DNA of 51,767 bases from an uncultured Emergencia sp. (GCA_937997955.1 CALLDR010000042.1:1-51767), one strand, 5' to 3'. Shown: positions 42,869-51,767, counted from the stretch's first letter. Numbers and translations are program-made. Notes: a model not told the origin generated them from the letters alone.

Positions 42869-43813
42869 GGTATAAGCGAGAAGTGCGCAGGGCCTGCGCA
42901 TGAAAATTAAGTCCATTTTCTCTGCTAATTCCCGCGGTTAAACAAATCCGCGGAATGCGGATTCTCACGCAATTGTGCAGATTGATTGATCCGCCTTGAG
43001 GAACACGCCGCAGGATTTTTCTGTGCAGACCCGAATAAAAAACGGAGCCTGCGGATGAAATAGCAGGAATGAGTCAGCGTTCATATCATATCATCTGAAA
43101 TACCATGTTTTGCTGTGTTCTGCCGTATTCTGCCGCGCTCTGCGGCGAGATATGGAACAAAAAATTGATTAGCGACGTTTTTTACTAAATTTACCCCATC
43201 TCACGGAGAGATCGCAGTGTTTTTTCTCCGCTGCGGCGCATTTTGTCATGGGCTCAGCTCAGGTGGACATCTCAGCTGAGGTTTCAGCCTGCCAGAGCTC
43301 TGAAGCGGCAAGAACCGGTGTGATGATTTTCCTTTTACATACATTATTTCCTAATTCTGCATCGCATCTCGCAAATTCGTAAACAGATATGGAAGGCTCC
43401 CGGCGTCAGGTTCCCCCCCTCGCCACTGTAGCCGTCGCAAAAACAAATAAATGCGGTCATCTCTCCGCGCAAAGACGAAAAACAGTGATAAATCGTCGCA
43501 AAATCCATTTTTATCGTCGTTCTCTCCGCACCAGTGCATGCGCCTGTGCCTGTATTATCTCATATTCAAGAAAGTGGGGCCACATATTTCACTGGAATCT
43601 ACAGATGGAAGTTTTCCTGCGGAGGCCCCGGCCCCGCAGCTGCTTATCCTGATACGGGTATGCTTTGGAACGAGGTCCTGTTGACTGCGCGGTTCATGCA
43701 TCTGAGACCGTTTTAATCCCGGGAGATCAGGGTATGAAAGAGGAACAGCGCATACGCAAAGGCATAAATCGGACACGTTATGCTGGTATCGCGAAAAATT
43801 GGAGGAAGAGAAC
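42869..43813. other. Long non-coding stretch with a 61-bp-period repeat
   Basis: About 0.95 kb without a convincing gene; open frames are short and lack ribosome sites. Two direct copies of CA-TG...GTCGCAAAA-N17-TCTCTCCGC lie at 43424-43468 and 43483-43529, with period 61. A CTGCGG/CCGCAG hairpin is at 43617-43639. The pcp promoter must lie near the right end but is not clear. Confidence 0.4.
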
Positions 43814-44455
43814 ATGAAGATATTAGTTACGGGCTTTGAGCCTTTTGATGGAGAAAGCGTCAATCCGGCGCTGGAGGCGGTCAAAGGACTGTCGGAGAGA
43901 ATCGGAGACGCGGAGATCGTTAAAGCGGAGATACCGGTTGTTTTCGGCCGGGCTGGGGAGAAGCTGGCAGAGGCAGTCGCCGCATGCACCCCGGATATCG
44001 TGCTGTGTATCGGACAGGCCGGCGGCGCGTCCGTCATCTCTGTGGAGCGGATCGCGGTCAATCTCATCGACGCCAGGATTGCGGACAACGATGGGAAACA
44101 GCCGGTGGACGTACCGGTCAAAGAGGACGGCGAAAACGCTTACTTCGCGTCCGTGCCTGTGAAGGCCATGGTGCGGGCCATGCAGCAGGGCGGCGTACCG
44201 GCCCAGCTGTCGTTTTCCGCAGGCAGCTTTGTCTGCAACGCGGTTATGTATGAATTGCTGTATCTCATAGACAAGAAGTATCCGCAGATGAAAGGCGGAT
44301 TCATTCACGTGCCGTACACGCCGCAGCAGGCGGCGGCAAAACAGCCGAACCCCGCGTCCATGCATTTAGAGGATATGACAAAGGGGCTCCGGCTGGCCAT
44401 AGAGGCGGCGGTCAAGGGTGAGGAGATTTCCGAAGCCATGGGGAATCTGCAGTAG
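43814..44455 (+). CDS. pcp: Pyroglutamyl-peptidase I
   Basis: 213 aa, normal length. A cytoplasmic cysteine peptidase that removes N-terminal pyroglutamate from peptides. Catalytic Glu79 (SVERIAVN), Cys141 (GSFVCN) and His165 (FIHVPY) are all present, and the N-terminus MKILVTGFEPF is diagnostic. ATG 43814 has GGAGG eight nt upstream. It stands alone after a long non-coding stretch. It complements the peptide-use operon at 5-16 kb. Confidence 0.96.
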   Translation: MKILVTGFEPFDGESVNPALEAVKGLSERIGDAEIVKAEIPVVFGRAGEKLAEAVAACTPDIVLCIGQAGGASVISVERIAVNLIDARIADNDGKQPVDVPVKEDGENAYFASVPVKAMVRAMQQGGVPAQLSFSAGSFVCNAVMYELLYLIDKKYPQMKGGFIHVPYTPQQAAAKQPNPASMHLEDMTKGLRLAIEAAVKGEEISEAMGNLQ

Positions 44456-44525
44456 TCCAGGGCATAACCTCTTTCAGGGGATAAGTTTCCGTGAATTTTA
44501 AAATGTGATGATTAACGAGGCCACT

Positions 44526-45530
44526 TTATTGATTGAGAAGATGAATTTTATCGGCGGTCTCAATGATAAGCTTCTCTGATGGATTTTTCCGGTCTATAGC
44601 GGAGACTTCTGTGATGAGACGATAGAGAGAAACCTGCTTTTCGGCGGCGATCTTCTTGAAAACTGGGAGAAAACTGGAATGGCAGCCAGTCAACCCCAGG
44701 ATCAGATCGGTTGGGCAGACAGCAGGGCGATAATCATAAGCTGCCATAGCAGGAATCAGTTCACTGTCCAGATATGACAGAAGCTTATATAGATCTATAT
44801 CCTGGAAACAGCCCATTCTCTGTAAAATGGCTATGGCCAGTTCAGTAGCGCAGTTGCCGGCGCTTCTGGCCATGCCTAAAAGTCCTCCGTCGATTTCATC
44901 AGCACCGGCTTTGAATGCTGCTCGCGCATTGGCTTGAGACATGCCCAAATTGCTGTGACCATGGAACCCAACAGGAATGGAAATTGCTTTTTTTAAGGCT
45001 ATGATGTAGGCCGCTGCATCGTTCGGCAACATCGTACCTGCCGAATCCATGATAGTAATGCGGTCAACACCAGCTGCTTCCAGGAGTTTTGCTTCTTCTG
45101 CCAGCTCGTCTGGAGACAGAACATAGGCTTTCATCAGGGAATAGCGGCAGGTCAGGCCTGCGGCTTTTACAATCCGAACAGCATCTGCAGCTGCCATACC
45201 GTCTCCGGCATTAGCTCCAACTCTCAGAAAAGACAGACCGTTGTCTGCGGCCAGCTTTACGCGATCTTCAGTGGTAAGCTTTGCCAGAATAAACATGCCT
45301 AACCGGCCTTTTTCTGAATAGGGGCGGACTAATTCCATATATTCCTTATCGGTCAAAGGAGCCAGCGCGCCCAATTGATCATAACCACCGATCCCTTTAG
45401 CGTTGCCTAGTTCGATGTCCTTGATTCCGCATTCCAGCAGCCCTTTTACCATGCTTTCTGTCAGTTCTTTAGAAAACCCGTTTCCGACGACGTTGGCGCC
45501 GTCACGAAGAGTACAGTCAAATAATTTCAT
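44526..45530 (-). CDS. DRE-TIM aldolase, 4-hydroxy-2-oxovalerate aldolase-like
   Basis: 334 aa. Arg9-Asp10 in DCTLRDGAN and metal-binding His190 and His192 in GFHGHSN place it in the DRE-TIM metallolyases near DmpG/BphI, which split 4-hydroxy-2-oxoacids to pyruvate plus an aldehyde. The acylating aldehyde dehydrogenase partner of DmpG/BphI is not in the window. AGGAGG-like GGGAGG precedes the start. It is divergent from the RpiR regulator of the TRAP cluster and probably supplies its final cleavage step. HMG-CoA-lyase-like activity is less likely given the length. Confidence 0.82.
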   Translation of the reverse strand: MKLFDCTLRDGANVVGNGFSKELTESMVKGLLECGIKDIELGNAKGIGGYDQLGALAPLTDKEYMELVRPYSEKGRLGMFILAKLTTEDRVKLAADNGLSFLRVGANAGDGMAAADAVRIVKAAGLTCRYSLMKAYVLSPDELAEEAKLLEAAGVDRITIMDSAGTMLPNDAAAYIIALKKAISIPVGFHGHSNLGMSQANARAAFKAGADEIDGGLLGMARSAGNCATELAIAILQRMGCFQDIDLYKLLSYLDSELIPAMAAYDYRPAVCPTDLILGLTGCHSSFLPVFKKIAAEKQVSLYRLITEVSAIDRKNPSEKLIIETADKIHLLNQ

Positions 45531-45679
45531 TTTAAAACCTCCCGTTCATTTGATCTGCTCTGTCTCCAGTATAAAATGGGAAAAGGGCGTTGTCAATCAA
45601 AAAATAAAGTATTTGATAAAATTTTTAAAATAAATTAAATCAAATAATTAAAAATTGGCGTGAAAAATTAAATCGAATG

Positions 45680-45753
45680 CTTTATCGACTGCTTTAATGA
45701 TAATTCAATTTAAAGTGAACTGTCTTGAAATCGGTGAAAGAGTATGCTAAAAT
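45680..45753 (+). promoter_or_regulatory. Promoter and putative operator half-sites of the RpiR gene
   Basis: TTGAAA (45725-45730), a 17-bp spacer and TAAAAT (45748-45753). CTTTA occurs at 45680 and 45692 and TAAAG at 45711, the half-sites of the palindrome at 46796. The surrounding 250 bp are very A+T-rich. Confidence 0.5.
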
Positions 45754-45785
45754 TTGGATATCGTAAGATGAGGAGACAACACTAG

Positions 45786-46649
45786 ATGGAAAACATTTTT
45801 TTGGAAAAATTTCACAAAGTGGCTTTTACAAAGAGCCAGAAAAAAATTGCGCAGTATTGTATTGATCATCAGCTTCAAATCGGCCAAAAGACGCTGCGGC
45901 AGATGGCGGAAGAAGCTGATGTCAGCGAAGTATCTGTATTGAATTTTGTGCGTAAACTGGGATTTGAGGGCTTTGCGGATTTCAGAAAATGGGCTTTTGA
46001 TAAGATCACGGAGCAGGCTGAATTGGAAAATACAGAGAATCAGAGAAGCCTGAGCCAGAGAATGGAATCTGGAGCGAAAACACGATATCAGGGATCTTTG
46101 ATGCAGAATCATATCCGTACTATAACTCAGAATGTGGAGTTATCCCTGCTGCAGAATAAGCCGGAACTTTATAACAAAATCGCGGAGCGGCTTTTAAATT
46201 CGCATCGAACCTTCGTTATGGGAACGCGCAGTTCTGCGGGTGCAGCAGACCATTTCGCTTTGGGTCTGCAGTATTTAATGGATAATGTAAGTTATTTAGA
46301 GGGAATTCATCGTGGAATGATCCAGACTTTAAGCGGCAGCGATGAAAACGACACTTTGGTTTTGATCTGTTTATCCCGGTATTACAAGACAGATGCGGCA
46401 ATCTGCAAAATGGCAAAAGAACGAGGCGTTCATTTGATCTTGCTGTCGGACAGCGCGATATCACCTATTGCGGTCTATGCAGATGAACTCTTAGTAGCCA
46501 ATTTAGATAGCGGGAGCTTCTTCAATTCGGAGATGGGCCTTGTCGGAATTACTGAGTATCTGTTAGCGCTGCTGGCGGAGAGAAAGGGTTCCGTTCCAAA
46601 AGAACGATGGGAGTTTATCGACGCGCATATGGAAAAATTTAGAATATAA
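45786..46649 (+). CDS. MurR/RpiR-family regulator with SIS domain
   Basis: 287 aa. An N-terminal RpiR helix-turn-helix (LRQMAEEADVSEVSVLNFVRKLGF, about residues 38-61) is joined to a SIS domain (about 125-255; GTRSSAGAADHFALGLQYL) that normally binds a phosphosugar or related ligand. GAGGAG lies ten nt before the ATG. It sits between the aldolase and the dehydrogenase-TRAP operon, with matching half-sites at both promoters, so it probably controls both. Confidence 0.9.
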   Translation: MENIFLEKFHKVAFTKSQKKIAQYCIDHQLQIGQKTLRQMAEEADVSEVSVLNFVRKLGFEGFADFRKWAFDKITEQAELENTENQRSLSQRMESGAKTRYQGSLMQNHIRTITQNVELSLLQNKPELYNKIAERLLNSHRTFVMGTRSSAGAADHFALGLQYLMDNVSYLEGIHRGMIQTLSGSDENDTLVLICLSRYYKTDAAICKMAKERGVHLILLSDSAISPIAVYADELLVANLDSGSFFNSEMGLVGITEYLLALLAERKGSVPKERWEFIDAHMEKFRI

Positions 46650-46697
46650 CTCTAGCTAGAAACGCATATATGTCAAAAACATACATGTAGAAGAAAT

Positions 46698-46733
46698 AAA
46701 AATACACTGATCCCTTGGGCAGTGTATTTTTTA
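46698..46733 (+). terminator. Terminator of the RpiR gene
   Basis: AAAATACACTG pairs with CAGTGTATTTT around ATCCCTTGGG, followed by TT-A-TT. Confidence 0.85.
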
Positions 46734-46755
46734 TTGTGAGATAATTAAAAAAATC

Positions 46756-46807
46756 TTGACAAGATAGGAAAGCTGCGTTAATATTTAACCATAAACTTTA
46801 GCTAAAG
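46756..46807 (+). promoter_or_regulatory. Promoter and operator of the dehydrogenase-TRAP operon
   Basis: TTGACA (46756-46761), a 17-bp spacer and TAATAT (46779-46784). The perfect palindrome CTTTAGCTAAAG (46796-46807) covers the start region, as expected for a repressor site; RpiR is the likely binder. Confidence 0.65.
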
Positions 46808-46847
46808 AAAAAAATTAAAGCAAATGGTTAAAAATGAGGTGAGGCTT

Positions 46848-47771
46848 ATGAAAGTGTATCTGGGCAGCCAATTCCACCCAGACGCTGTGAAATGGCTGCA
46901 CTCGGTGGCAACTGTGGTGGATAACTTCGATCAAATTGAGGAGCTTGACGGCATTATTATCCGGGCCGGAGGTATCACCAGGGATATGTTTGAGCGAGGA
47001 AAGAATCTGAAGGCTGTCGGGCGACACGGAGTCGGTTACGATACTATTGACTTAAAGGCTGCAAAAGAACATAATGTGAGGGTACTGAATGTTCCTTTTG
47101 GGAATTCTAATTCTGTCGCGGAAATGATTGTAGCGCGGTTCATGGAAATGAGCCGAAACTTATATAAGGCAAATCAGATGCTGCGTCATGGAGATGTGAC
47201 CAGGATAGCTCCCCCTGAGCTGCAGGGCACTGAGATCTCGGGAAAGGTTCTGGGGCTTATAGGTATGGGGAACATTGCACAGCGGGCCGCAAAGATGATG
47301 AAAAAAGCGTTTTCCGTAGATGTCTGCGGCTATGATCCCTTTGTTGATGTTGCTGAAGCCAGTCGAAGAGGCATACGGAAGGTAGATACGATCGAGGAAT
47401 TGCTGGAGCAGTCCGACTTGGTCAATATCAGCGTAGCGTTGACGCCAGAAACAAAGCATATGATCTCTGGGGATATATTCAATCACTTTAAACCAGATGC
47501 GATCCTTGTCAATACAGCAAGAGGCGGCATTGTAGACGAGGAGGATCTGTATCAGGCATTAGTTACTGGAAAACTGCGGGCAGCAGCTTTTGACGTCTTT
47601 GAGCATGAACCGCTGGCTGTTGACAGCAAGCTGCTGGGATTGGATAATTTCTCTGCAACACCGCATATTGGCGGTACGACGGCGGAAGCTGTCAAACGTA
47701 CCAGTATGGCGATTTGCGAAAATGTGGTCAAGGTCATTAAAGGCGAGCCGGCGGAAGGAATTGTGGTATAG
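46848..47771 (+). CDS. D-2-hydroxyacid dehydrogenase (phosphoglycerate dehydrogenase-like)
   Basis: 307 aa NAD-dependent dehydrogenase. Nucleotide loop GMGNIA (139-144) and the catalytic triad Arg225 (NTARGG), Glu254 (FEHEP) and His273 (PHIGG) are complete. There is no ACT regulatory domain, so it is not a full SerA. ATG 46848 follows GAGGTGAGG; ATG 46824 has no ribosome site. As first gene of the TRAP operon it likely oxidises the imported 2-hydroxyacid to the 2-oxoacid cleaved by the divergent aldolase. Confidence 0.9.
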   Translation: MKVYLGSQFHPDAVKWLHSVATVVDNFDQIEELDGIIIRAGGITRDMFERGKNLKAVGRHGVGYDTIDLKAAKEHNVRVLNVPFGNSNSVAEMIVARFMEMSRNLYKANQMLRHGDVTRIAPPELQGTEISGKVLGLIGMGNIAQRAAKMMKKAFSVDVCGYDPFVDVAEASRRGIRKVDTIEELLEQSDLVNISVALTPETKHMISGDIFNHFKPDAILVNTARGGIVDEEDLYQALVTGKLRAAAFDVFEHEPLAVDSKLLGLDNFSATPHIGGTTAEAVKRTSMAICENVVKVIKGEPAEGIVV

Positions 47772-47812
47772 AGAAGATAATATGGTCGATGATTGAAAGG
47801 AGAACTTAAACA

Positions 47813-48859
47813 ATGTTAAAGAAGTTCAAAAAGGTGATCGCACTGGGAATCTGTGTGATGATGGTATTTGCAATGGTCGCTTGTGGAAGTGACGGCGATG
47901 GAGATACCGGAAAGGCTAATGATAATCCGCCAGCAGAGGATTTAGTCATAAAGCTGGGACATACTGAAAGTGATAATGAAAACAGTATGCATAATACCGC
48001 CTGCGTGAAGTTTGCAGAACTCGTAGAAGAGTATTCGGAAGGCCGTATTACTGTTGAAGTCCATCCAAACGGAGAATTGGGCGGAGAGCGAGATATGATT
48101 GAGGGTATGCAGATTAGAACACTTGACATGGCTTCTGTGGCCAGCATGGTCGTAGGTAACTTTGATCCTAGCTTCGCTGTTTTTGATCTGCCTTATCTGT
48201 TCCCTGACTTAGAGACAACGTACAAGGTGTTAGATTCAGATTATGTCTTGAATGATATGAATGAATCTCTGGCAAGCAAGGCAAAGGTTAGAGTTTTGGG
48301 CTATGGTATCGGTGGTTTCCGTTATATTGCGTCTAATAAGAAAATCGAATCTTTGGAAGATGTAAAGGGAATGAAAATCCGTGTTCCTGAAAACTCTGTA
48401 TATGTGGATTCTTATAATGCTTTAGGTGCGGTTACTACTACTATGGCTATTGGAGAGGTCATTACTGGACTGCAGCAAGGCACCGTTGATGGGTTTGAAA
48501 TGTGTATGACACCGCTCTATACCAATGGATTCTATGACCTGCTGGATCACATCGCATTGACAGGCGTAAACTGTTCTGTAAATCCGCTTATTATTTCGGA
48601 AGAATTGTTCCAGTCCTTATCGACTGAAGATCAGGAGATTTTGAAAAAGGCTGCGCAAGAAGCTGCAGCTTATGAGAGAGAAATCATTGGAGCATATATT
48701 GAAGAAGTACAGCCATTATTGGAAAAAGAGGGTGTTTCTTTAGACGAAATAAAAGATATCGATGCGTTTAAAAAGGCAACAGAAGGCGTAATTGACAAGC
48801 ATCGGGATGAAATCGGAAGTGAGACTATCGATGCTATTATGAATCTTATCAACGAATAA
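47813..48859 (+). CDS. dctP: TRAP transporter solute-binding lipoprotein DctP
   Basis: 348 aa. The lipoprotein signal ends MVAC (Cys24), followed by an acidic linker and the DctP fold. GMKIRVPENSVY carries the arginine that pairs with the substrate carboxylate. AAGGAG precedes the ATG. The ligand is therefore an organic acid, not identified. Confidence 0.95.
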   Translation: MLKKFKKVIALGICVMMVFAMVACGSDGDGDTGKANDNPPAEDLVIKLGHTESDNENSMHNTACVKFAELVEEYSEGRITVEVHPNGELGGERDMIEGMQIRTLDMASVASMVVGNFDPSFAVFDLPYLFPDLETTYKVLDSDYVLNDMNESLASKAKVRVLGYGIGGFRYIASNKKIESLEDVKGMKIRVPENSVYVDSYNALGAVTTTMAIGEVITGLQQGTVDGFEMCMTPLYTNGFYDLLDHIALTGVNCSVNPLIISEELFQSLSTEDQEILKKAAQEAAAYEREIIGAYIEEVQPLLEKEGVSLDEIKDIDAFKKATEGVIDKHRDEIGSETIDAIMNLINE

Positions 48860-48887
48860 GTAATTCGTTTGTGTGAGGAGAATGGCC

Positions 48888-49394
48888 GTGAAAAAGTTTT
48901 TGAATATATTGAGCGACTATGTGAATAGAATTATTGTTCCTATTGCAAGCGTTATATTTATCATTCTCGTTCTAGCGACTATTACGCAGGTTGTAGGAAG
49001 GTATTTTCTGAAAGTTCCCATGCCATGGACGGAAGAATTGGCTAGATTTTCGTTTATATGGTCAGTAATGCTGGGGGCCTCGGTCTTGGTAAAATCGAAA
49101 GGACATCCGGGTGTAGATGCGCTTACGAGTAAACTGCATGGGATTCCCAAGCTAATACAGGAGGCATTACTTGCAATTATTATAATTGCTGTAGCGGCAG
49201 TGGGAATTGTTTATGGTATTCAGCTGGTACAGGTGACCATGAGCCAACCGTCGGCAGCATTGAATATTCCGTATGGCTGCATCTATTTGTCTTTTCCAGT
49301 AAGCTGCATTGCCATGATCATACATGAATTGTCGGAACTGGCTGATTTGGCGGCGTGTGGTATGGAAGCGAGAGAAGGAAAGGAGGGAGCATAA
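48888..49394 (+). CDS. dctQ: TRAP transporter small permease DctQ
   Basis: 168 aa with four membrane helices and the DctQ pattern WTEELARFSFIWSVMLGAS. GTG 48888 is chosen because AGGAG lies seven nt upstream; ATG 48882 is only one nt from it. It starts 28 bp after dctP and ends 2 bp before dctM. Confidence 0.93.
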   Translation: MKKFLNILSDYVNRIIVPIASVIFIILVLATITQVVGRYFLKVPMPWTEELARFSFIWSVMLGASVLVKSKGHPGVDALTSKLHGIPKLIQEALLAIIIIAVAAVGIVYGIQLVQVTMSQPSAALNIPYGCIYLSFPVSCIAMIIHELSELADLAACGMEAREGKEGA

Positions 49395-49396
49395 CT

Positions 49397-50674
49397 ATGT
49401 CGATTCTAGTAATCTGTTTCATAGGATTTATTATAATTGGACTGCCAATTGCGTTTGTGATATGCGCATCGTCAGCAGTATATCTGGCGGCGACAGATGC
49501 AAGCCCTTTGATCCTGATCGTGCAGAAAGCAGTATCGGGAATGGACTCTTTTCCCCTATTAGCGATTCCATTATTTATTTTGATGGGATACATTATGGAA
49601 GCGGTAGGTTTATCTGAACGGTTAATCCGCTGGACGCAAATTTTTTTTGGCAGAGTGACTGGCGGCTTAGGCATGATAGCGATCATAAGTTCTGCAATTT
49701 TTGCCGCATTGACCGGCTCTGGTCCGGCAACCGTGGCAGCGATTGGAACAATTATGCTGCCAGTTATGATGAAAAATGGATATCCGAAGGGTAGTGCCGC
49801 GGGTATTATCGCCGCCTCTGGAAGTTTGGGACCGATCATTCCTCCGAGCACTGTTATGATAATTTATGCGACAACTGTAGGTGTATCCATTTCAGAACTG
49901 TTTATGGCAGGCGTGATTCCGGGAATTATGATTGCGCTAATGTTCTGTATCGTGAATTATATCTATGCGAAAAGAGTTTGGCATTTACCAAAAGATAGCC
50001 GTCAATATACTGGAAAAGAAGTGGTCATGCTTACTATTCAGGCATTACCAACCTTGCTGCTGCCAATCATTATATTGGGAGGCATCTATGGCGGCGTGTT
50101 TACGCCTACGGAAGCTGGCGCAGTAGGGACTGTATACAGCTTGATATTAGGCTTTGTGTATCGAAAATTGACAATAAAAGTGTTAGCAGATGTTGTTAAG
50201 AGATCTATGGAAGCCTCTGCAATGGCCGGCTTTCTGATTGGTATGTCATCCATCTTTTGTTGGATCATCGCGGCTGAAAGCATTCCAAGCAAAATTGTAG
50301 GTGCAATTTCTCCAATACTAAATGGGAATTTAGCAGTCTTTTGGATTCTGTTCCTGGTGATTTTGTTGTTAGCGGGCTGTGTATTAGAAGCTCTGTCGGC
50401 AGTAATTATCTTAGCGCCAATTTTGGTTCCTATAGGGCTGGAAATGGGAATTGACCCGTTGCATTTGGCTTTAGTATTCTGTGTGACCATGGTTATCGGT
50501 GTAATTACACCTCCGTTTGGCGGAGTGCTTTTTACTACGGTTTCTGTTACAAAGACGCCGTTTATGGATGTAGTTAAAGGTGAATTGCCATATATTATCA
50601 CAATGGTGGCGGCGGTCATATTGATTGTACTGTTCCCGGGACTGGCTACATGGCTTCCAGGGATAATGGCTTAA
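49397..50674 (+). CDS. dctM: TRAP transporter large permease DctM
   Basis: 425 aa, the normal length, with about 11-12 helices. FAALTGSGPATVAAIGTIM and GIIAASGSLGPIIPPS are the DctM signatures for Na+ and substrate. GGAGG lies ten nt before ATG 49397; the longer frame from 49355 overlaps dctQ. It forms the Na+-coupled channel with DctQ. Confidence 0.95.
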   Translation: MSILVICFIGFIIIGLPIAFVICASSAVYLAATDASPLILIVQKAVSGMDSFPLLAIPLFILMGYIMEAVGLSERLIRWTQIFFGRVTGGLGMIAIISSAIFAALTGSGPATVAAIGTIMLPVMMKNGYPKGSAAGIIAASGSLGPIIPPSTVMIIYATTVGVSISELFMAGVIPGIMIALMFCIVNYIYAKRVWHLPKDSRQYTGKEVVMLTIQALPTLLLPIIILGGIYGGVFTPTEAGAVGTVYSLILGFVYRKLTIKVLADVVKRSMEASAMAGFLIGMSSIFCWIIAAESIPSKIVGAISPILNGNLAVFWILFLVILLLAGCVLEALSAVIILAPILVPIGLEMGIDPLHLALVFCVTMVIGVITPPFGGVLFTTVSVTKTPFMDVVKGELPYIITMVAAVILIVLFPGLATWLPGIMA

Positions 50675-50699
50675 AATAACGGAACGGAGTAATGGAATC

Positions 50700-51575
50700 A
50701 TGTTAGATAAAGATATACTGACTGGAATATATGACCTCCATATTCATTCTGCTCCAGATATCGTTGAACGAAAGGCGAATGATGTGCAGATTGCGGAAAG
50801 AGCAGCTGCGGCCGGAATGAAGGGATATGTAAGCAAATCTCATTATGCTTTGACCACAGATCGGGCAGCAGCCGCACGCAAACTTTATCCCAACTGCAAT
50901 GCTATGGGTTCTATAGTGTTGAATACTACCAATGGAGGGATTAATCCCATAGCGACAGAGCATGCGGCGAGATTAGGAGCAAAGATCATCTGGTTTCCAA
51001 CGCTGGACTCTCCGGCAGAGTTTACTTTTATGCTGGAGAATGCGCCAGATTTGGTCGATATGCAGTCCAAGATGTTGAAACGAGACATACGAATATCAGG
51101 TGTAAAGGCGTTAAATGAGAAGGGAGCGCTTACGGCAGAGGCCCGAGAAATTCTTGCAATTGCTAAAGATTATGATATCGCAGTAGGAACGGGGCATATT
51201 ACCCATGAGGAAACTTATGCTTTGGCAAAGGCAGCGGCTGATATGAAGTTTGGCAAATTGATTATTACGCATGTAAACCTTTCTGCAATTAGATATAGTG
51301 TGGAAGAACAAAAAGCTTTGGCCGGCTTGGGGGCTGTCATAGAACGCTCCTATGTGTTTCCATACAGCGGCAGAATTACATGGGAAGAGGAGGTTTCGGA
51401 ACTTCATGCTGTTGGGACAAAGTATTATATTCTTTCTACAGATTTGGGCAGGCCAGATGCGCCATTTAGCGATGAGGGCATGTATGATTATGCCAATCAG
51501 CTATATGCCAGGGGCATTAAAAAAGAAGAACTTCGCCAGATGATGGCAGAAAACACCGCACGATTGGTAGAGTAA
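50700..51575 (+). CDS. DUF6282-type metal-dependent hydrolase-like protein
   Basis: 291 aa. It opens with YDLHIHSAPD (His14, His16), a metal-binding pattern of PHP and amidohydrolase TIM barrels, and has further candidate ligands in SKSHY (His48) and GTGHITHEE. The sequence matches DUF6282 as I know it. CGGAG lies ten nt before the ATG. It closes the TRAP operon, 25 bp after dctM. A lactonase or amidase that opens the imported compound would fit, but this is inference. Confidence 0.75.
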   Translation: MLDKDILTGIYDLHIHSAPDIVERKANDVQIAERAAAAGMKGYVSKSHYALTTDRAAAARKLYPNCNAMGSIVLNTTNGGINPIATEHAARLGAKIIWFPTLDSPAEFTFMLENAPDLVDMQSKMLKRDIRISGVKALNEKGALTAEAREILAIAKDYDIAVGTGHITHEETYALAKAAADMKFGKLIITHVNLSAIRYSVEEQKALAGLGAVIERSYVFPYSGRITWEEEVSELHAVGTKYYILSTDLGRPDAPFSDEGMYDYANQLYARGIKKEELRQMMAENTARLVE

Positions 51576-51620
51576 TGGATTAGATAGGCAGCCAATTTTA
51601 CTGCAAAAATATGAAAACAG

Positions 51621-51652
51621 GGAGTCTGCAATGAATATTGGCAGACTCCCTT
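51621..51652 (+). terminator. Terminator of the TRAP operon
   Basis: GGGAGTCTGC pairs with GCAGACTCCC, followed by TTCCTT. A second hairpin, AACCCCCGG/CCGGGGGTT, lies at 51667-51690. Confidence 0.75.
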
Positions 51653-51767
51653 CCTTATACAAAGAAAACCCCCGGCTGTACCGGGGGTTCCGGAGAAGCT
51701 TTAGCGATGATGAATAAATCTCCTATGCTAAACTTAGGGTGTGGCCTGTCAAACTACACCAAAAGAA

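Noticed and set aside
43351..43716. Several short frames in the gene-free stretch before pcp
   Set aside because: They overlap one another, lack ribosome sites and include the 61-bp repeat.
51705..51767. Possible insertion-sequence end at the right edge (GGTGT...ACACC)
   Set aside because: Only a 5-bp inverted match and no transposase in view; the window ends too soon to judge.
1..51767. CRISPR arrays, prophage genes, rRNA operons
   Set aside because: No regularly spaced repeats, phage structural genes or rRNA sequence were recognised.

Overview
The window reads as chromosomal DNA of an anaerobic, amino-acid- and peptide-fermenting Firmicute of the Clostridia type. The signs are strong AGGAGG ribosome sites, glycyl-radical and radical-SAM enzymes, 2-amino-4-oxopentanoate thiolase (OrtAB), sigma-54 enhancer-binding activators, a cobalamin riboswitch and Na+-coupled and TRAP uptake. 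A relative of Clostridiales Family XIII is a guess; no rRNA is present to test it. No phage, complete insertion sequence or CRISPR array was seen.

Left part (1-16 kb): asnS, a DUF4143-type ATPase with a 49-bp remnant of a second copy, then a sigma-54 activator divergent from a peptide-use operon. That operon holds a Dpp-type ABC transporter (BCDF, then the binding lipoprotein), M14, M18 and M20 peptidases, a radical-SAM protein and a small protein that duplicates its C-terminal domain. A -24/-12 promoter and palindromic upstream sites lie in the divergent gap. tRNA-Val(CAC) follows.

Middle (16.5-31 kb): a cobalamin riboswitch with a terminator precedes a lipid-anchored CbiK-like chelatase, a NEAT-like surface protein and a BtuFCD-type ABC importer. 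Next come an EF-G-like GTPase, a TetR/MFS pair sharing one palindromic operator, radA and a flavin reductase.

Centre of interest (29-40.6 kb): a catabolic island with a sigma-54 activator, a proline-racemase-family epimerase, OrtA/OrtB, a Na+ symporter with a 51-aa partner, an SDR, a glycyl-radical activase and a 785-aa glycyl radical enzyme. The combination fits the anaerobic hydroxyproline route that uses trans-4-hydroxy-D-proline C-N lyase (HplG). In that route cis-4-hydroxy-L-proline is epimerised, the ring is opened to 2-amino-4-oxopentanoate, and OrtAB yields acetyl-CoA plus alanine. Four sigma-54 promoters and six copies of a GTRTA-N6-TAYAC palindrome tie the island into one regulon.

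Right part (40.6-51.8 kb): a DUF2284 protein, a MATE exporter behind a structured, terminator-bearing leader, pyroglutamyl peptidase, and an RpiR-regulated cluster. The cluster holds a 4-hydroxy-2-oxoacid aldolase, a 2-hydroxyacid dehydrogenase, TRAP DctPQM and a DUF6282 protein, and looks like an uncharacterised hydroxy-acid pathway.
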